Positions 7,510-17,500 of a stretch of DNA of 33,668 bases are shown here, piece by piece (positions within the stretch are counted from its first letter, which is position 1; the number at the start of each line of letters is the position of its first letter). Where the stretch lies: contig JALFYY010000006.1 of the NCBI GenBank assembly GCA_022783865.1, forward strand, positions 1 through 33,668, given 5' to 3'. A model generated the notes under the pieces. The model searched no databases and had not been told where the DNA came from. It saw only the letters and a list, made by a program, of their open reading frames with translations. Source of the stretch: Bacteroidales bacterium. GTDB taxonomy: Bacteria > Bacteroidota > Bacteroidia > Bacteroidales > Paludibacteraceae. Made by a program: the position numbers and the translations under genes.

Positions 7510-10056
7510 ATGAAACGATTGGATTGGAAAACAATAGCCTCGGAGGCTGCCATTGTGGTGATATTCATTATCGCTGCCATGATATATTTTACGCCCGTGT
7601 TAGAAGGCAAAGTGGTATATGGAGGCGACAACATCAACGGCATTTCCGCTGTCAGAGAGTCGTGGCAATACCACGAGAATACGGGCGGTTACACATGGTG
7701 GAACGGGTCGATGTTCTGCGGTATGCCCAACTATCAGATAGGCGGTGGACGCACTATGATAGAGCAAATATTATATTATGCATATCGCTTTTTCCACTGG
7801 GGCGCACGCAATGTATTGTCTATCTTTTTGTTCTATTTGATTGCATTTTATCTGTTGCTACGCACATTCAAAATCAATCGTTGGATCAGTATGGCGGGGG
7901 CTTTTGCCACGTCGCTTTCATCGTATTTCTTTGTTATTATTGCCGCGACACACAACGCCAAATGTATATCCATCACTTGGATGACTATGGTTATTATCGG
8001 TTTTGTATTGATATACAGAAAGCAATACGGTTGGGGAAGCATTTTGACAATGTTCTTTACGCTGATAGGATTTTTCCGCCATCCCCAGATGTCGTATTAC
8101 ATCTGCATGCTCATCGGCATTCTGTTTTTTGCTGAATTGGCAATTCATTGGCAAGAACACCGTTGGAAAGATTTCGGGATTGCCACATGCCTGTTTGCCG
8201 CCTCGTTTATAATTGGCTTAGGGAGCGGCAGTGCCAGCGTTTTCACCAATATGGAATATGCAGAACAGACGATGCGAGGCGGGCATTCCGATTTAGAAAA
8301 ATCAACCGACAACCAAAACAAAACCAAAGGATTGGACTTGGATTATGCAACGGCTTGGAGCTATGGTATAGACGAAACGATGACCCTGATGATACCTGAT
8401 TTTGAAGGTGCAGCCAGCGGTTACAATGTGGGCAAAGATTCTGAACTCTACAAACAATTGGTGAAAGCCGGTATAGATAAAAATACAGCCAAACAGTTCT
8501 GCCAATCGGCACCCGTATATAGAGGTGAAAAGCCTTTCACATCGGGTCCTGTTTACGCTGGCGCAATAGTTTGTTTCTTATTCATTTTGGGATTATTGAT
8601 AGTCAGAGGTCCCTACAAATGGGCATTGCTCGCAGCTACATTGTTCTCGGTTTTCTTGGCTTGGGGACATAACATGATGTGGTTGACAGAGATATTCTTC
8701 AAATATTTCCCGATGTACAACAAGTTCCGCGCTGTGGAGAGCATCTTGATTGTGGCAGAAATCACAATGCCGCTTTTAGGCTTTATGGCACTCAAAACGA
8801 TAACAGACAAACAATCAGACTACAAAAAGTTGAAACGCAGCCTGTTTGTTGCCGGCGGTATCACAGGGGGCATTTGTTTGTTGGTTGCCTTGTTTGCCGG
8901 CAGTATAGATGTCACATCTTCGTATGACAATGCTTGGAAACATCAGCTACCCGATTTTGCTTACAATGCTATTTTAGCACAACGCACTGCCATGATACAG
9001 GTAGATGCATGGCGTTCGTTGATATTCATATTGTTAGGTTTCTCTTTAACCTTCTTATACAGCTATGCCGTTTATCAGAAAAAGCAGGCACAAGGCTTTT
9101 GGGCGAAGCGGGAAATATGGTTTGGTTTTGCATTGACGGCATTGGTGATTGCCGATATGTGGACCGTTGACAAACGTTTCTGCAACGATGACAACTTTGT
9201 ATCTGCCAAAGACCGCGAAAAACAATTTGCCATGCTTCCTTACGAGAAAGAGATACTGCAAGACACCACCTATTATCGTGTACTCAACCTTTCTACCAAC
9301 ACTTTCAACGAGGCACGAACGAGTTACTATCTGAAACATATAGGCGGCTATCACGCGGCAAAATTGCGTCGTTATCAAGACCTTATAGATCAACATATCA
9401 GTCAGGAAATGCCGCTGTTGATGCAAGCTATTGCTGAATCGGCAGGTTTTCAGACACCCATTGATGCCGACAAATTGTTCCCCGTACTGAATATGCTGAA
9501 CATGAAATATGCCATTGTTCCGTTGCAAAACCGGCAAGCCGTACCTGTCGAAAACCCATACGCAATGGGCAATGCGTGGTTTGTGGACGATTTGCTGATA
9601 GTGGATAATGCCAACCGGGAATCGGATGCACTGAATCAGATAGACCTGCGTCATACTGCCGTACTAGACAAAGAGTTTCAGGAAAAAGCAGGTGCATTGC
9701 ATACGGAAACCGACGAGGAAGCATGGATAGAGGTGACAAAATATACTCCTCCCTGCATTGAATATCAATCGCATAGCACAAAGGACAAGACAGTTGTATT
9801 CTCGGAAATTTATTATCCATACGGTTGGAAACTATATGTTGACAATCAGCTCATCGACCATTATCGTGTGAACTATATGTTGCGTGCTGCCAATCTTCCT
9901 GCCGGAGACCACCAAATCAGATTCGTATTTGAACCTGAGAGCGTAAAGAAAGGAAATATACTGTCAATGATATGCCTGACTATCATGCTATTAACCATGA
10001 TAGGCGTGGTAAGTTTCAGCATCATAAGCAAACACAAACAAAATCGCCAGGCATGA
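7510..10056 (+). CDS. YfhO-family multi-pass membrane protein
   Basis: An 848-residue membrane protein of the YfhO family, thought to be GT-C-fold glycosyltransferases acting on lipid-linked sugars at the outer face of the membrane; the exact reaction here is unknown. It has a first membrane helix at about 10-30, a loop with GGDNINGISAVRESW carrying acidic residues expected for the GT-C active site, around twelve hydrophobic segments up to residue 560, and a soluble C-terminal part with YYPYGWKLYVDNQLI and a final membrane helix. The ATG at 7510 was chosen over an in-frame TTG at 7483 because it follows the merR stop by 4 bases. Its stop overlaps the next ATG (ATGA). Confidence 0.88.
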   Translation: MKRLDWKTIASEAAIVVIFIIAAMIYFTPVLEGKVVYGGDNINGISAVRESWQYHENTGGYTWWNGSMFCGMPNYQIGGGRTMIEQILYYAYRFFHWGARNVLSIFLFYLIAFYLLLRTFKINRWISMAGAFATSLSSYFFVIIAATHNAKCISITWMTMVIIGFVLIYRKQYGWGSILTMFFTLIGFFRHPQMSYYICMLIGILFFAELAIHWQEHRWKDFGIATCLFAASFIIGLGSGSASVFTNMEYAEQTMRGGHSDLEKSTDNQNKTKGLDLDYATAWSYGIDETMTLMIPDFEGAASGYNVGKDSELYKQLVKAGIDKNTAKQFCQSAPVYRGEKPFTSGPVYAGAIVCFLFILGLLIVRGPYKWALLAATLFSVFLAWGHNMMWLTEIFFKYFPMYNKFRAVESILIVAEITMPLLGFMALKTITDKQSDYKKLKRSLFVAGGITGGICLLVALFAGSIDVTSSYDNAWKHQLPDFAYNAILAQRTAMIQVDAWRSLIFILLGFSLTFLYSYAVYQKKQAQGFWAKREIWFGFALTALVIADMWTVDKRFCNDDNFVSAKDREKQFAMLPYEKEILQDTTYYRVLNLSTNTFNEARTSYYLKHIGGYHAAKLRRYQDLIDQHISQEMPLLMQAIAESAGFQTPIDADKLFPVLNMLNMKYAIVPLQNRQAVPVENPYAMGNAWFVDDLLIVDNANRESDALNQIDLRHTAVLDKEFQEKAGALHTETDEEAWIEVTKYTPPCIEYQSHSTKDKTVVFSEIYYPYGWKLYVDNQLIDHYRVNYMLRAANLPAGDHQIRFVFEPESVKKGNILSMICLTIMLLTMIGVVSFSIISKHKQNRQA

Positions 10057-11033
10057 AAGAGCGGATCATTGGATTGGACATACTGCGCGGAACAGCGATT
10101 GTAATCATCATTGCTATTCATGCGTACGCATTGTTTTCTGCCGATACCTACATAACGAATCCACTTGCCCGACATGCTTACAAATGCATTTTCAATATGG
10201 GAAATGCATTGTTTATAATGATTAGCGGTGCATTGCTTCTCCGGGAAGTACAACCTGTTTCCACTTTCATGCAGAAACGCTTCAGCAAAATAATCATCCC
10301 GTTTCTCATATGGAGTATTGTATATTATACAGCGGCAATCTGTATGCATAAATATCCGGAGATAAGCAATTGGAAAGATGCTTTGCAGATGTTTGTTCCT
10401 TATCTGTTCAATAACAAAATCAATACATTGTTCTGGTTTATTCATCTGATAATAGCTATCTATCTGCTCACACCATTGCTCCAAAGAGCCATAACCGGAA
10501 AAAAGGCTGCCACCTATGCATTCTGCTTATGGATCGGCTATATGATTCTACGGGATATCGCACCCGACATATACATATGCCAAATATCACACAGCCAACT
10601 GCTTATGTGTACAGGTATATTCATTGCAGGGCATTATATTTACGCCTATGCATCCGATTTTCGGCATGCAACTGTCTATTACGCATGTGGATTTCTTTTG
10701 CTGTATGCCATCAATCTTGCTGTTAATACATGGTGGCATTATTGCTCAACCGTTACCACCTTGCAAACATGTTGTCTGTTTGGTGCAATCGTTTCGCTAC
10801 GCATTGATACCCAACGCAAATGGACCGGTTTTGCAGTGAAATTGAGCAGGTATAGTTTTCTCATCTATTTTCTGCATATTTTTGTACTGAATGCCATACT
10901 ACTGCTATTCCCAATGGCTGGAGTACATCTTTTGCCTTTTACAACCGCCATTGGTGTTGCTCTCATTTGTTATATCGCAGGCTGTCTGGCTGATTTGTTA
11001 CCCGCCCGATATAAGCATTGGATTGGGATATAG
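10053..11033 (+). CDS. acyltransferase-3 family membrane protein
   Basis: A 326-residue integral membrane acyltransferase of the OafA/WecH type, which moves acetyl or similar groups onto surface glycans. The start is the ATG at 10053, overlapping the YfhO stop by four bases. ERIIGLDILRGTAIVIIIAIHA near the N-terminus contains the family's D-x-LRG and the conserved histidine at the end of the first helix. About ten hydrophobic segments follow, with short loops rich in basic residues. No extra periplasmic SGNH domain is present. The next gene encodes a GT10-like enzyme, so acylation of a fucosylated surface glycan is possible, but this is inference. Confidence 0.85.
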   Translation: MKERIIGLDILRGTAIVIIIAIHAYALFSADTYITNPLARHAYKCIFNMGNALFIMISGALLLREVQPVSTFMQKRFSKIIIPFLIWSIVYYTAAICMHKYPEISNWKDALQMFVPYLFNNKINTLFWFIHLIIAIYLLTPLLQRAITGKKAATYAFCLWIGYMILRDIAPDIYICQISHSQLLMCTGIFIAGHYIYAYASDFRHATVYYACGFLLLYAINLAVNTWWHYCSTVTTLQTCCLFGAIVSLRIDTQRKWTGFAVKLSRYSFLIYFLHIFVLNAILLLFPMAGVHLLPFTTAIGVALICYIAGCLADLLPARYKHWIGI

Positions 11034-11053
11034 TCAAATTCAAACGTATAAGT

Positions 11054-12091
11054 ATGAAGACCATTCGCATTTTATTCACTGATTTCTATGCAGGCTTTGT
11101 TGCTGAAGAATCGTTGTTATATCGCCTTCTGAAAGAGCAATATCATATTGAATTGTCTGGCACGCCCGATTACCTGATTTATTCGGCTTTCGGCAATGAA
11201 CATCTGCGCTATAACAACTGTGTAAAGATATTTTGGACAGGCGAAAACCAGTCACCGGATTTCAATCTGTGCGACTATGCCATCGGGTTCGACTATTTGG
11301 AATATGGCGACCGGTACTTGCGCTATCCGCTCTTTTACCACTATGAAAGAGACATGGAAAAGGCTATACGAAAACACTGGATAACCGGCGATACTTTGGC
11401 GGAAAAGACCGGTTTTTGCAGTTTTGTCTATTCCAACCACAATGCATCGAAAGAAAGAGATACCTTCTACGACCTTCTTTCGCAATACAAAAAAGTGGAC
11501 TCCGGAGGTAAATACCGCAACAATATCGGCGCACCCGTCGATGATTTGTATGCCTTTCAGAAAAAGCACAAGTTCGCCATTGCTTTCGAGAATACTTCTA
11601 TGCCGGGATACACCACCGAGAAACTGCTTCGTGCCTTTGCAGCGCAAACCATTCCTATCTATTGGGGCAACCCACGTGTAACGGAAGAGTTTAATAATAA
11701 GAGTTTTATTAATTGCCACGAATACACATCGTGGAACGAAGTCATCAAAAAAGTGAAGGAACTCGACAACAATCCTGAGGCATACAAAGCCATGCTCCAA
11801 GAACCGGCTTTTACTACCCGAATGGATGCAGAAGAAACCCTTAAGCACACACCGCTTCGTGAATTTCTGTATCATATCTTCGACCAAGAGCTGTCCGAAG
11901 CCAAACGCTATAGCAGGGATTATTGGAATCAAAAACTGCTTCACCAAAGAATAAGAGAATACCGTTCCTACAAACGCTCGCTCTATGGTATTGCGCAACA
12001 AATGTACAACAAAATCTTCTATCCTCTTGCCCGTAACAGCAAATGGGGATGGCAATTGACCAGTAAACTCATGAAGATTTTCAAGCGGTAA
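11054..12091 (+). CDS. GT10-family alpha-fucosyltransferase-like protein
   Basis: A 345-residue protein of glycosyltransferase family 10, whose members transfer L-fucose from GDP-fucose to GlcNAc-containing acceptors (alpha-1,3/1,4). The hallmark is the segment near residues 190-215, FAIAFENTSMPGYTTEKLL followed by AFAAQTIPIYWGNP, matching the GT10 donor-binding motif. The N-terminal half (KIFWTGEN, DYAIGFDYL) fits the acceptor-side Rossmann domain. The C-terminus is basic (WGWQLTSKLMKIFKR), as in peripheral membrane members. I chose ATG 11054 over an upstream TTG because MKTIRILFTDF starts the first beta strand. It ends the long operon begun at parA. Fucosylated surface glycans in gut bacteria can mimic host antigens; whether that is so here is unknown. 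Confidence 0.88.
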   Translation: MKTIRILFTDFYAGFVAEESLLYRLLKEQYHIELSGTPDYLIYSAFGNEHLRYNNCVKIFWTGENQSPDFNLCDYAIGFDYLEYGDRYLRYPLFYHYERDMEKAIRKHWITGDTLAEKTGFCSFVYSNHNASKERDTFYDLLSQYKKVDSGGKYRNNIGAPVDDLYAFQKKHKFAIAFENTSMPGYTTEKLLRAFAAQTIPIYWGNPRVTEEFNNKSFINCHEYTSWNEVIKKVKELDNNPEAYKAMLQEPAFTTRMDAEETLKHTPLREFLYHIFDQELSEAKRYSRDYWNQKLLHQRIREYRSYKRSLYGIAQQMYNKIFYPLARNSKWGWQLTSKLMKIFKR

Positions 12092-12397
12092 AACCAACCG
12101 CAAGCAAGCACTTTCGCAAGTAATTGCCAATACTTAAAATTCATTAACGCAATATCCACCTTCTACTTGACAATTCTGCAGTAGGTCTCAGGCAGGTCTC
12201 GCGCAGGTCTCAGGAAGTCTCGGAAAAAGACGACAAAGGTGGATTTTTAATATGTGTTTACACTTGCCACACAGCCATATCTGACAGATACAGGATTGGC
12301 ATAGGTTTTGTTATATCAAATATAAGAAACGTGCAAACCTTTGACTATAATTGCCAAAAGATTGCACAATTGTATAACAATCTAACACACTACAACT
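12092..12397. other. intergenic region with an 11-bp tandem repeat
   Basis: No gene is supported in these 306 bases. It contains the 11-bp tandem repeat at 12181-12223, then AT-rich DNA leading to the ytxH-like gene. No good match to the TAnnTTTG promoter pattern with correct spacing was found, so the promoter of the next operon is unassigned. Confidence 0.6.
12181..12223. repeat. 11-bp tandem repeat (AGGTCTC core)
   Basis: Four head-to-tail units with an 11-bp period: GTAGGTCTCAG, GCAGGTCTCGC, GCAGGTCTCAG, and a degenerate GAAGTCTCGGA (one base shifted within the core). It is followed by purine-rich DNA (AAAAAGACGACAAAGGTGGA). Period and surroundings match two other tandem repeats in the window, at 26454 and 33547, although the core sequences are unrelated. 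Confidence 0.85.
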
Positions 12398-12637
12398 ATG
12401 AGAAACTTATTTTCATTGCTCGGTGGCATCGCAGCAGGTGCACTGATCGGAATTTTGTTCGCCCCACAAAGCGGAAAGGAAACACGCGACAAAATCAAAG
12501 AATTGCTACAAGAAAAAATGCCAGACCTCTCCAAAGAGAAACTGGAGCAATTGGTTGACCAAGTCATTGCCAAAGCCAAAGGACTGCATGTCAATGTAGA
12601 AGTGAATGACGCTGACGAAGATGGAGCCGAAGCCTAA
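12398..12637 (+). CDS. YtxH-domain small membrane protein
   Basis: A 79-residue protein of the YtxH type, linked in many bacteria to envelope or general stress but without a defined biochemical role. The N-terminus has a glycine-rich membrane helix (LLGGIAAGALIGILFAP) directly followed by the family signature QSGKETRDKIKELL and a charged amphipathic helix. The tail is acidic (DADEDGAEA). The next gene overlaps its end, forming a three-gene unit of small membrane proteins. The start ATG at 12398 is the only one that keeps the whole signature. Confidence 0.85.
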   Translation: MRNLFSLLGGIAAGALIGILFAPQSGKETRDKIKELLQEKMPDLSKEKLEQLVDQVIAKAKGLHVNVEVNDADEDGAEA

Positions 12638-13001
12638 CCAATATCAACAACTGCTCAACGACAGCAAATCGTACCTGAAAACGAGGTACGACTTGCTCCG
12701 ATTGGAACTGCTCGATAAACTTTCACTCATTTTGGGTATTCTCATTGCAGTCATCGTTGCGCTCTTTCTCGCCTTTGCCGCCATAGCCTATTTTTCGGTG
12801 GCATTAGTGGGCTGGATGTCGCTTTATCTACCCGTCTGGGCATCATGCTGCATCTTGGGAGGTGTGTTCCTGATAGTGTTTGCCGTTCTTTGGTTGTGCC
12901 GGCAGCAAGTATTTGTGAATCCGTTTATCAAACTGCTCAGCGGCATTTTGTTCCGCGAGCCGGAAACAGGAAAGGAGGCGGAAGATGAAAGCCATGCATG
13001 A
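12621..13001 (+). CDS. phage holin-superfamily III membrane protein
   Basis: A 126-residue protein with a short basic N-terminus, an amphipathic helix (YLKTRYDLLRLELLDKL), and two long hydrophobic hairpin helices separated by a tight turn (ILIAVIVALFLAFAAIAYF; ASCCILGGVFLIVFAVLWL). This layout fits the family called putative holin-X or phage holin superfamily III, which in chromosomes pairs with YtxH genes and is not a lysis holin. The start may be ATG 12606 or ATG 12621; I prefer 12621 because it reduces overlap with the ytxH gene. The tail is acidic and its coding end overlaps the next gene. Confidence 0.75.
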   Translation: MEPKPNQYQQLLNDSKSYLKTRYDLLRLELLDKLSLILGILIAVIVALFLAFAAIAYFSVALVGWMSLYLPVWASCCILGGVFLIVFAVLWLCRQQVFVNPFIKLLSGILFREPETGKEAEDESHA

Positions 13002-13209
13002 AATTAGCACGCCGCAAGATATTGTTTTGCACCGCGCACGACTCCTGCAAGAGTTGAACAAACAGGAGAAAACTTTAGGCAAAGATGCCGACCGCATACG
13101 GAAATCGTGGAACAGCGTTTCTTCCATCGTCTCGACCGCCTCTACCGGACTCAATTGGTTTTGGATGGGCTTCTCCGTCATCAAATGGCTTCTTCGCAGG
13201 AAGAAATAA
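12985..13209 (+). CDS. small C-terminally membrane-anchored protein of unknown function
   Basis: A 74-residue product that I do not recognise as a named family. It has a charged helical N-terminal half (HRARLLQELNKQEKTLGKDA), a polar middle and a weakly hydrophobic C-terminal segment ending in a basic cluster (WFWMGFSVIKWLLRRKK). It overlaps the preceding holin-like gene by 17 bases and ends the three-gene unit. An alternative start is the ATG at 12994. Expression together with the YtxH and holin-like proteins suggests all three form or regulate one membrane assembly, but this is only positional inference. Confidence 0.65.
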   Translation: MKAMHEISTPQDIVLHRARLLQELNKQEKTLGKDADRIRKSWNSVSSIVSTASTGLNWFWMGFSVIKWLLRRKK

Positions 13210-13223
13210 AGTATCAGAAACTA

Positions 13224-13260
13224 TAACATAACGTGAGTTCAATGAACTCACGTTATGTTA
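13224..13260. terminator. perfect 18-bp inverted repeat between convergent operons
   Basis: Arms 13224-13241 and 13243-13260 are perfectly complementary over 18 bp with a single-base spacer; the inner part reads ACGTGAGTTCA. It lies between the end of the small-membrane-protein unit (plus) and the end of cas2 (minus). It is most simply a bidirectional terminator, although there is no long T run on either side. Confidence 0.6.
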
Positions 13261-13308
13261 CTTGCATTGAGAATTCTATACTACACTCCCATCAACCAAA
13301 AACTACCG

Positions 13309-13641
13309 CTAAAACAACTCTAACTGTTGTACGGGCATATTCATTGCCACCGACTTATTGCACCTGAAAAGTTCCATCTGTCCGAATTGCTTATCGGTTA
13401 TACAAAGAATACCCACACTGCCATGCTCCGGCAAACTATTTTTCACCCGTTTGATATGGACCTGTGCATTCTCCACACTCGGACAATGGCGTAGATAGAT
13501 AGAAAACTGGAACATAGAAAAACCGTCATTCATCAGTCTCTTGCGGAACTCCGCATACACCTTCCGATCCCGTTTGGTATCTGTAGGTAAATCGAAAAAC
13601 ACGAGTATCCACATAATTCTATATTCACTAAAGCGTTTCAT
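13309..13641 (-). CDS. cas2: CRISPR-associated endonuclease Cas2
   Basis: Cas2 is the dimeric core of the Cas1-Cas2 integrase that inserts new spacers. The 110 residues have the ferredoxin-like opening strand WILVFFDLPTDT with the conserved Asp17, followed by KRLMNDGFSMFQFSIYLRHC. The ATG at 13641 directly abuts the cas1 TAG stop with no gap, indicating coupled translation. An internal ATG at residue 10 would give the more usual short N-terminus. Last gene of the cas9-cas1-cas2 operon; no csn2 or cas4 follows, consistent with subtype II-C. Confidence 0.95.
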   Translation of the reverse strand: MKRFSEYRIMWILVFFDLPTDTKRDRKVYAEFRKRLMNDGFSMFQFSIYLRHCPSVENAQVHIKRVKNSLPEHGSVGILCITDKQFGQMELFRCNKSVAMNMPVQQLELF

Positions 13642-14589
13642 CTATTCCAATTCTGTCTCACTCAAGTCCGGATACACTATTTTACGCAACTCACCTTTGA
13701 AACATTTCTGCAATGAATTGGCAGTTTGCTGTACTGCGACCATCAAGGGGCTCCGTCTTTTATTGATACACACATCCAAAGTAGGTATAATCAGAAACTC
13801 TCTTTTGAGGTCGGTTGTGATTTCTTCCGTATTCACCCCACTACGCATTAATTTTACAACCAGATTATCAACATACGGGCGATACGGCTCCATAATATCA
13901 TCAGCCAAACAATAAGCATTATATCGGTTATGATGATGTATTCCCAAAGTAGGAAGCAAACCGCTCTCCACCAAAGCACGAGCCACTACTGCACGCAAAA
14001 CTGCATATCCATAATTCAGCCAATTGTTTGGATATACACCATCTCTATCACGTGTAAAACCCTCTATTTCCGGAAACATATTTTTCCAATAGTAAGCAGC
14101 TGCCCGAGCTTCCAAATTATCAGCATCACCACTTCTCACATTGTTTGCCCACACCAACATATTTTTCACATCTTTACCATGTACCATCCTGAGCAATGCA
14201 GCCTGATTGCGTATTTTCTGTTGTATGGTCTGTTGCCACAGTTGCTTTTTCAAAGGAACAGAAGCGTCTATCTGTTGGCGAAAACGCTCGCTTTGAATCG
14301 TATTGCCACACAAGGGCAACATTAGTCCGACAGGCAAATGAGCCGAATCACAAGTAATAACGGCACAATTGTTCTCCAACAGTTTTTCCAACAAGCCTTG
14401 TGTGACAGTAATCTGTTTATGATCAAGCACTACAATACCTATATCCTCTATCGGAATAGTGATTACCGCATCCCGTTTGAGACTATCCGACACAGGCGCA
14501 TTTTCCACCTCCGGTATCTTAAATACCAGTTGCTCATGCTTCAAAGAAAGATAAGCAGGATTGGAGAAACAGAGGGTGCGCTTAATCAT
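13642..14589 (-). CDS. cas1: CRISPR-associated integrase Cas1 (type II)
   Basis: Cas1 is the metal-dependent integrase that joins protospacers to the array. The 315-residue protein shows the expected active-site residues: Glu160 in NLEARAAAYYW, a histidine in LGIHHHNRYN (218-220), and the acidic group in CLADDIMEPYRP (Asp230/Asp231, Glu234). The N-terminal beta domain ends near residue 85. Its start codon overlaps the cas9 stop by four bases (ATGA), so the operon is tightly coupled. The catalytic residues are intact and the gene is unbroken, so acquisition should be possible. Confidence 0.96.
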   Translation of the reverse strand: MIKRTLCFSNPAYLSLKHEQLVFKIPEVENAPVSDSLKRDAVITIPIEDIGIVVLDHKQITVTQGLLEKLLENNCAVITCDSAHLPVGLMLPLCGNTIQSERFRQQIDASVPLKKQLWQQTIQQKIRNQAALLRMVHGKDVKNMLVWANNVRSGDADNLEARAAAYYWKNMFPEIEGFTRDRDGVYPNNWLNYGYAVLRAVVARALVESGLLPTLGIHHHNRYNAYCLADDIMEPYRPYVDNLVVKLMRSGVNTEEITTDLKREFLIIPTLDVCINKRRSPLMVAVQQTANSLQKCFKGELRKIVYPDLSETELE

Positions 14590-17500
14590 AACACAAGTCC
14601 ATTTATTGCAATGATATTACCCAATCGATCCACTTTAAGCGGTACACAGATTTCCTTGATCATTTCACCGGTAATAGCCTTTTCCATCTTATTGGATGTT
14701 GAAAATTCCAATTTATCAACAATCGGTTTTGCTGTTGTTGCTTTAATAAAGAAAATCGCGGTTCCTGAAGCAGACACCATCTTATATATCCTATCTGTAT
14801 TTATTTGTGAACGCCTTGTATCGCCATTCACATCCTCTATTGTTGGCACATAAACCAAATCATTAGGCGACAATACAAATAATAATTTATTTCCACTTTC
14901 ATCTATTGAAGGAGCTACACTCTGTCCTTTTTTCTGACGTTCAACAACCACATTCAAAGGAATGGTTGCATATTTTCGTTTACCGTCTGCGGTTTGATAG
15001 ATACCTACAAACAAGTTTGTGCCTTTTTCATTCTCAACAAACTTCTTAGATTTATTTCCAACTTGACCGACCGCAAATTTATTTGCCTGCTCATAAATAC
15101 GCACTTTCAAAATAGGCTGATGGAATTTACCATTATTCAATTGGATAATGTTGCGGTTCATTTCATCTATACCATCGGGAGAGAATGCCAATTCTGGATT
15201 ATTCCCTTTTGCAGACAAGTGTGCAAGTAGGATTTGCTGTATCCCCGTATCGGTAATTTTATCTTCTATTTTCTCTTTAGTAAAAGTCGTATCCAATGGT
15301 TTGCGCGTAGCAAAATACCTATCATTTGTATCTTTTGTGAAATAATACACAGAGATATGCTTTATATCCACATCGCTCCAAATATCGATATTTTGCTCCA
15401 AATAGGCTTTTATCTGTTTTAGATTCCATTGTTGTGCAAGCAATTCTTTTAATTTTGCTTTCAGTTCTTTGTTCACAATGGAATCAACCTGTTCAAGCGC
15501 TTCTTTCAATGATACAGTTTTCACCTTACGCAAATTGACTTCACCAAACACCGTATCTTTATGAAGCGACTTACGGATTGCCCAATTTTCGCCTTTTTCC
15601 TGCGGTACGAAAACCTTTTTTCCGTTATCATTGTAGTGTTCATAGCGATTGATAGTCTTATTAATGACACGCAAATTCTGCTTAAAAGTAACAACAATGT
15701 TATTTAATGCGGCATATACATCTTGTGTGAAGCAATCCCAAGGCTTCAAGAACTCACGTGCCACCTCTATTTGTTCTGTCTTCCCTTTGCGCACAATCTC
15801 TGTTTTTTCATATCGTCTTAACTTTCGTGACAACTGATAGCGATTGGCCTTATTCTCGGACTTAGCAGCCTCATTATTCAGGAGGTTTACATGATCGCGT
15901 GTTGCACAAGCTATAACGATGGCATCCATAGCATGATGCCGATGGTCGATACGCTTTTTATTAAAGCCTTTCTGATGCTCAAGAGGAACTACCGGGACTA
16001 TATGACCGCTTGCATTGACATATGTAAAAGCATGCGAATCACTTAGTTTATCCATTCGCTCAAAACGAGGCAAAATAATCTTGTTCCACACATCGTTCAC
16101 ACCCCACTCTTGTTTCAATCGGTCGGTAATGCCACCCGTACAAGTAATCACATTTTTCGATATTGCCTCCTGCTCCCCTTCTTCACGCACTATATTAGAC
16201 AACAACCCTTTTATCAACTTACTGATATATCTGCTATCGTTCAACTGGCGTGCTATAAACTCATCGGGTATGTCATCTAACAACAATTTCTTCCTTTTCG
16301 GAGAATGATCATCATAATGCTCTTTCACAAAAGATTCATATTCTTCCAATGAGAATATTTTCACCTTTCTGCCAAATCCCAATTCAACAATTTCCCCTTG
16401 ATGTTTGGCAATAAAGTCATGCCCCAACATGTTGCCTTTGAGTCGGTTCACTTCCGCCTCGCAAATCACTTTATTACTGAAAGAGTCATCGAAATAGACC
16501 GATTGAGGTATAACATGTTCTATCTCATATTCTGCTGTAAATAATTTCGACAAAGGAATAGTCTGTCCTGTATAAGGAGACCTATATTTCTGTTCTAACC
16601 ACGCCTTATAGCGCGTAACTTCCGATGAAGTTACTTGAGCCTGTTTCGACACCTTGCTTATAAAATCGTAGTCAGCATCGTCTTTTGACAGATTCCGCAA
16701 CGCATACTCTTCATACAAGCGCAATATATCCTGCTGGCTCGGAGAAGCAGGGCGCACATTTTCTATTTCTGGCAATGAGTTCTTGAACTCCATCAGCATT
16801 GCCTTTATGCGCAAATTGGTATTCTCATTTTCCTGTACTTGCTGCGTTAAGTGCTTCCGTTTATCAGCAGAATTTTTCATTTCACGACCCAATTCCACAT
16901 GTATCTCATCAATTTGTCCCACCTGCCTCCATATATCACGTACTGTGCGCAATGTTTCCGTTACGACTTGTTCCACAATAGGATTTCGCAATGAATGTTG
17001 TTTGAAAGTTTTCAAATACTCATCTATAGAGTCAGGAGTTTCCCATTTATTGACATCCTTTGCCTCAGCATGCCTATCATAAACCACATAACATGCCAAC
17101 CACAAAGGCAATCCTTTAAAGTCGGATAGTTGAGACAAATGCAAAGCCTTTTCTCTAACTCTATTGCGTATGTTTTCATCGTATTCAGCAGTAATAATCT
17201 TATCTATCCTATCTCGCGTGTTCGCATCTATCTTATCGGCAGACCAATATCGTCCCATTCGCATCAAAGCCAACAATTTCTTTATCGCTTTAGCCGAATA
17301 GGCGCCATACTCTTTTTGAAACGGCGGACATTTAGCAAAAACCTCTACAAATTTCTCGCCTAAATTATGCTTATCTGCAAATGAATGTATTGCCCGCTGC
17401 AATTCTTGTTTATCATCTATAGAATACAATATATGCCACAGATTTTCTTCGACATCTGCTGTAAGGAAATCCGCACTTATATCTGCTTTTTTTAAGCGAG

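Noticed and set aside
9055..9654. A 199-codon minus-strand frame inside the YfhO-like gene
   Set aside because: Shadow of the plus-strand gene; no recognisable protein features.
11252..12130. A 292-codon minus-strand frame covering the GT10 gene
   Set aside because: Although long, it has no recognisable motif, whereas the plus-strand frame carries the GT10 donor motif and fits the operon.
12302..12343. Promoter for the YtxH operon (TAGGTTTT or AACCTTTG)
   Set aside because: Each has one mismatch to the -7 box and neither has a -33 element at 19-20 nt, unlike the other promoters here.
13541..14853. Plus-strand frames opposite cas2, cas1 and the end of cas9
   Set aside because: Short, without motifs, and fully within well-identified cas genes.
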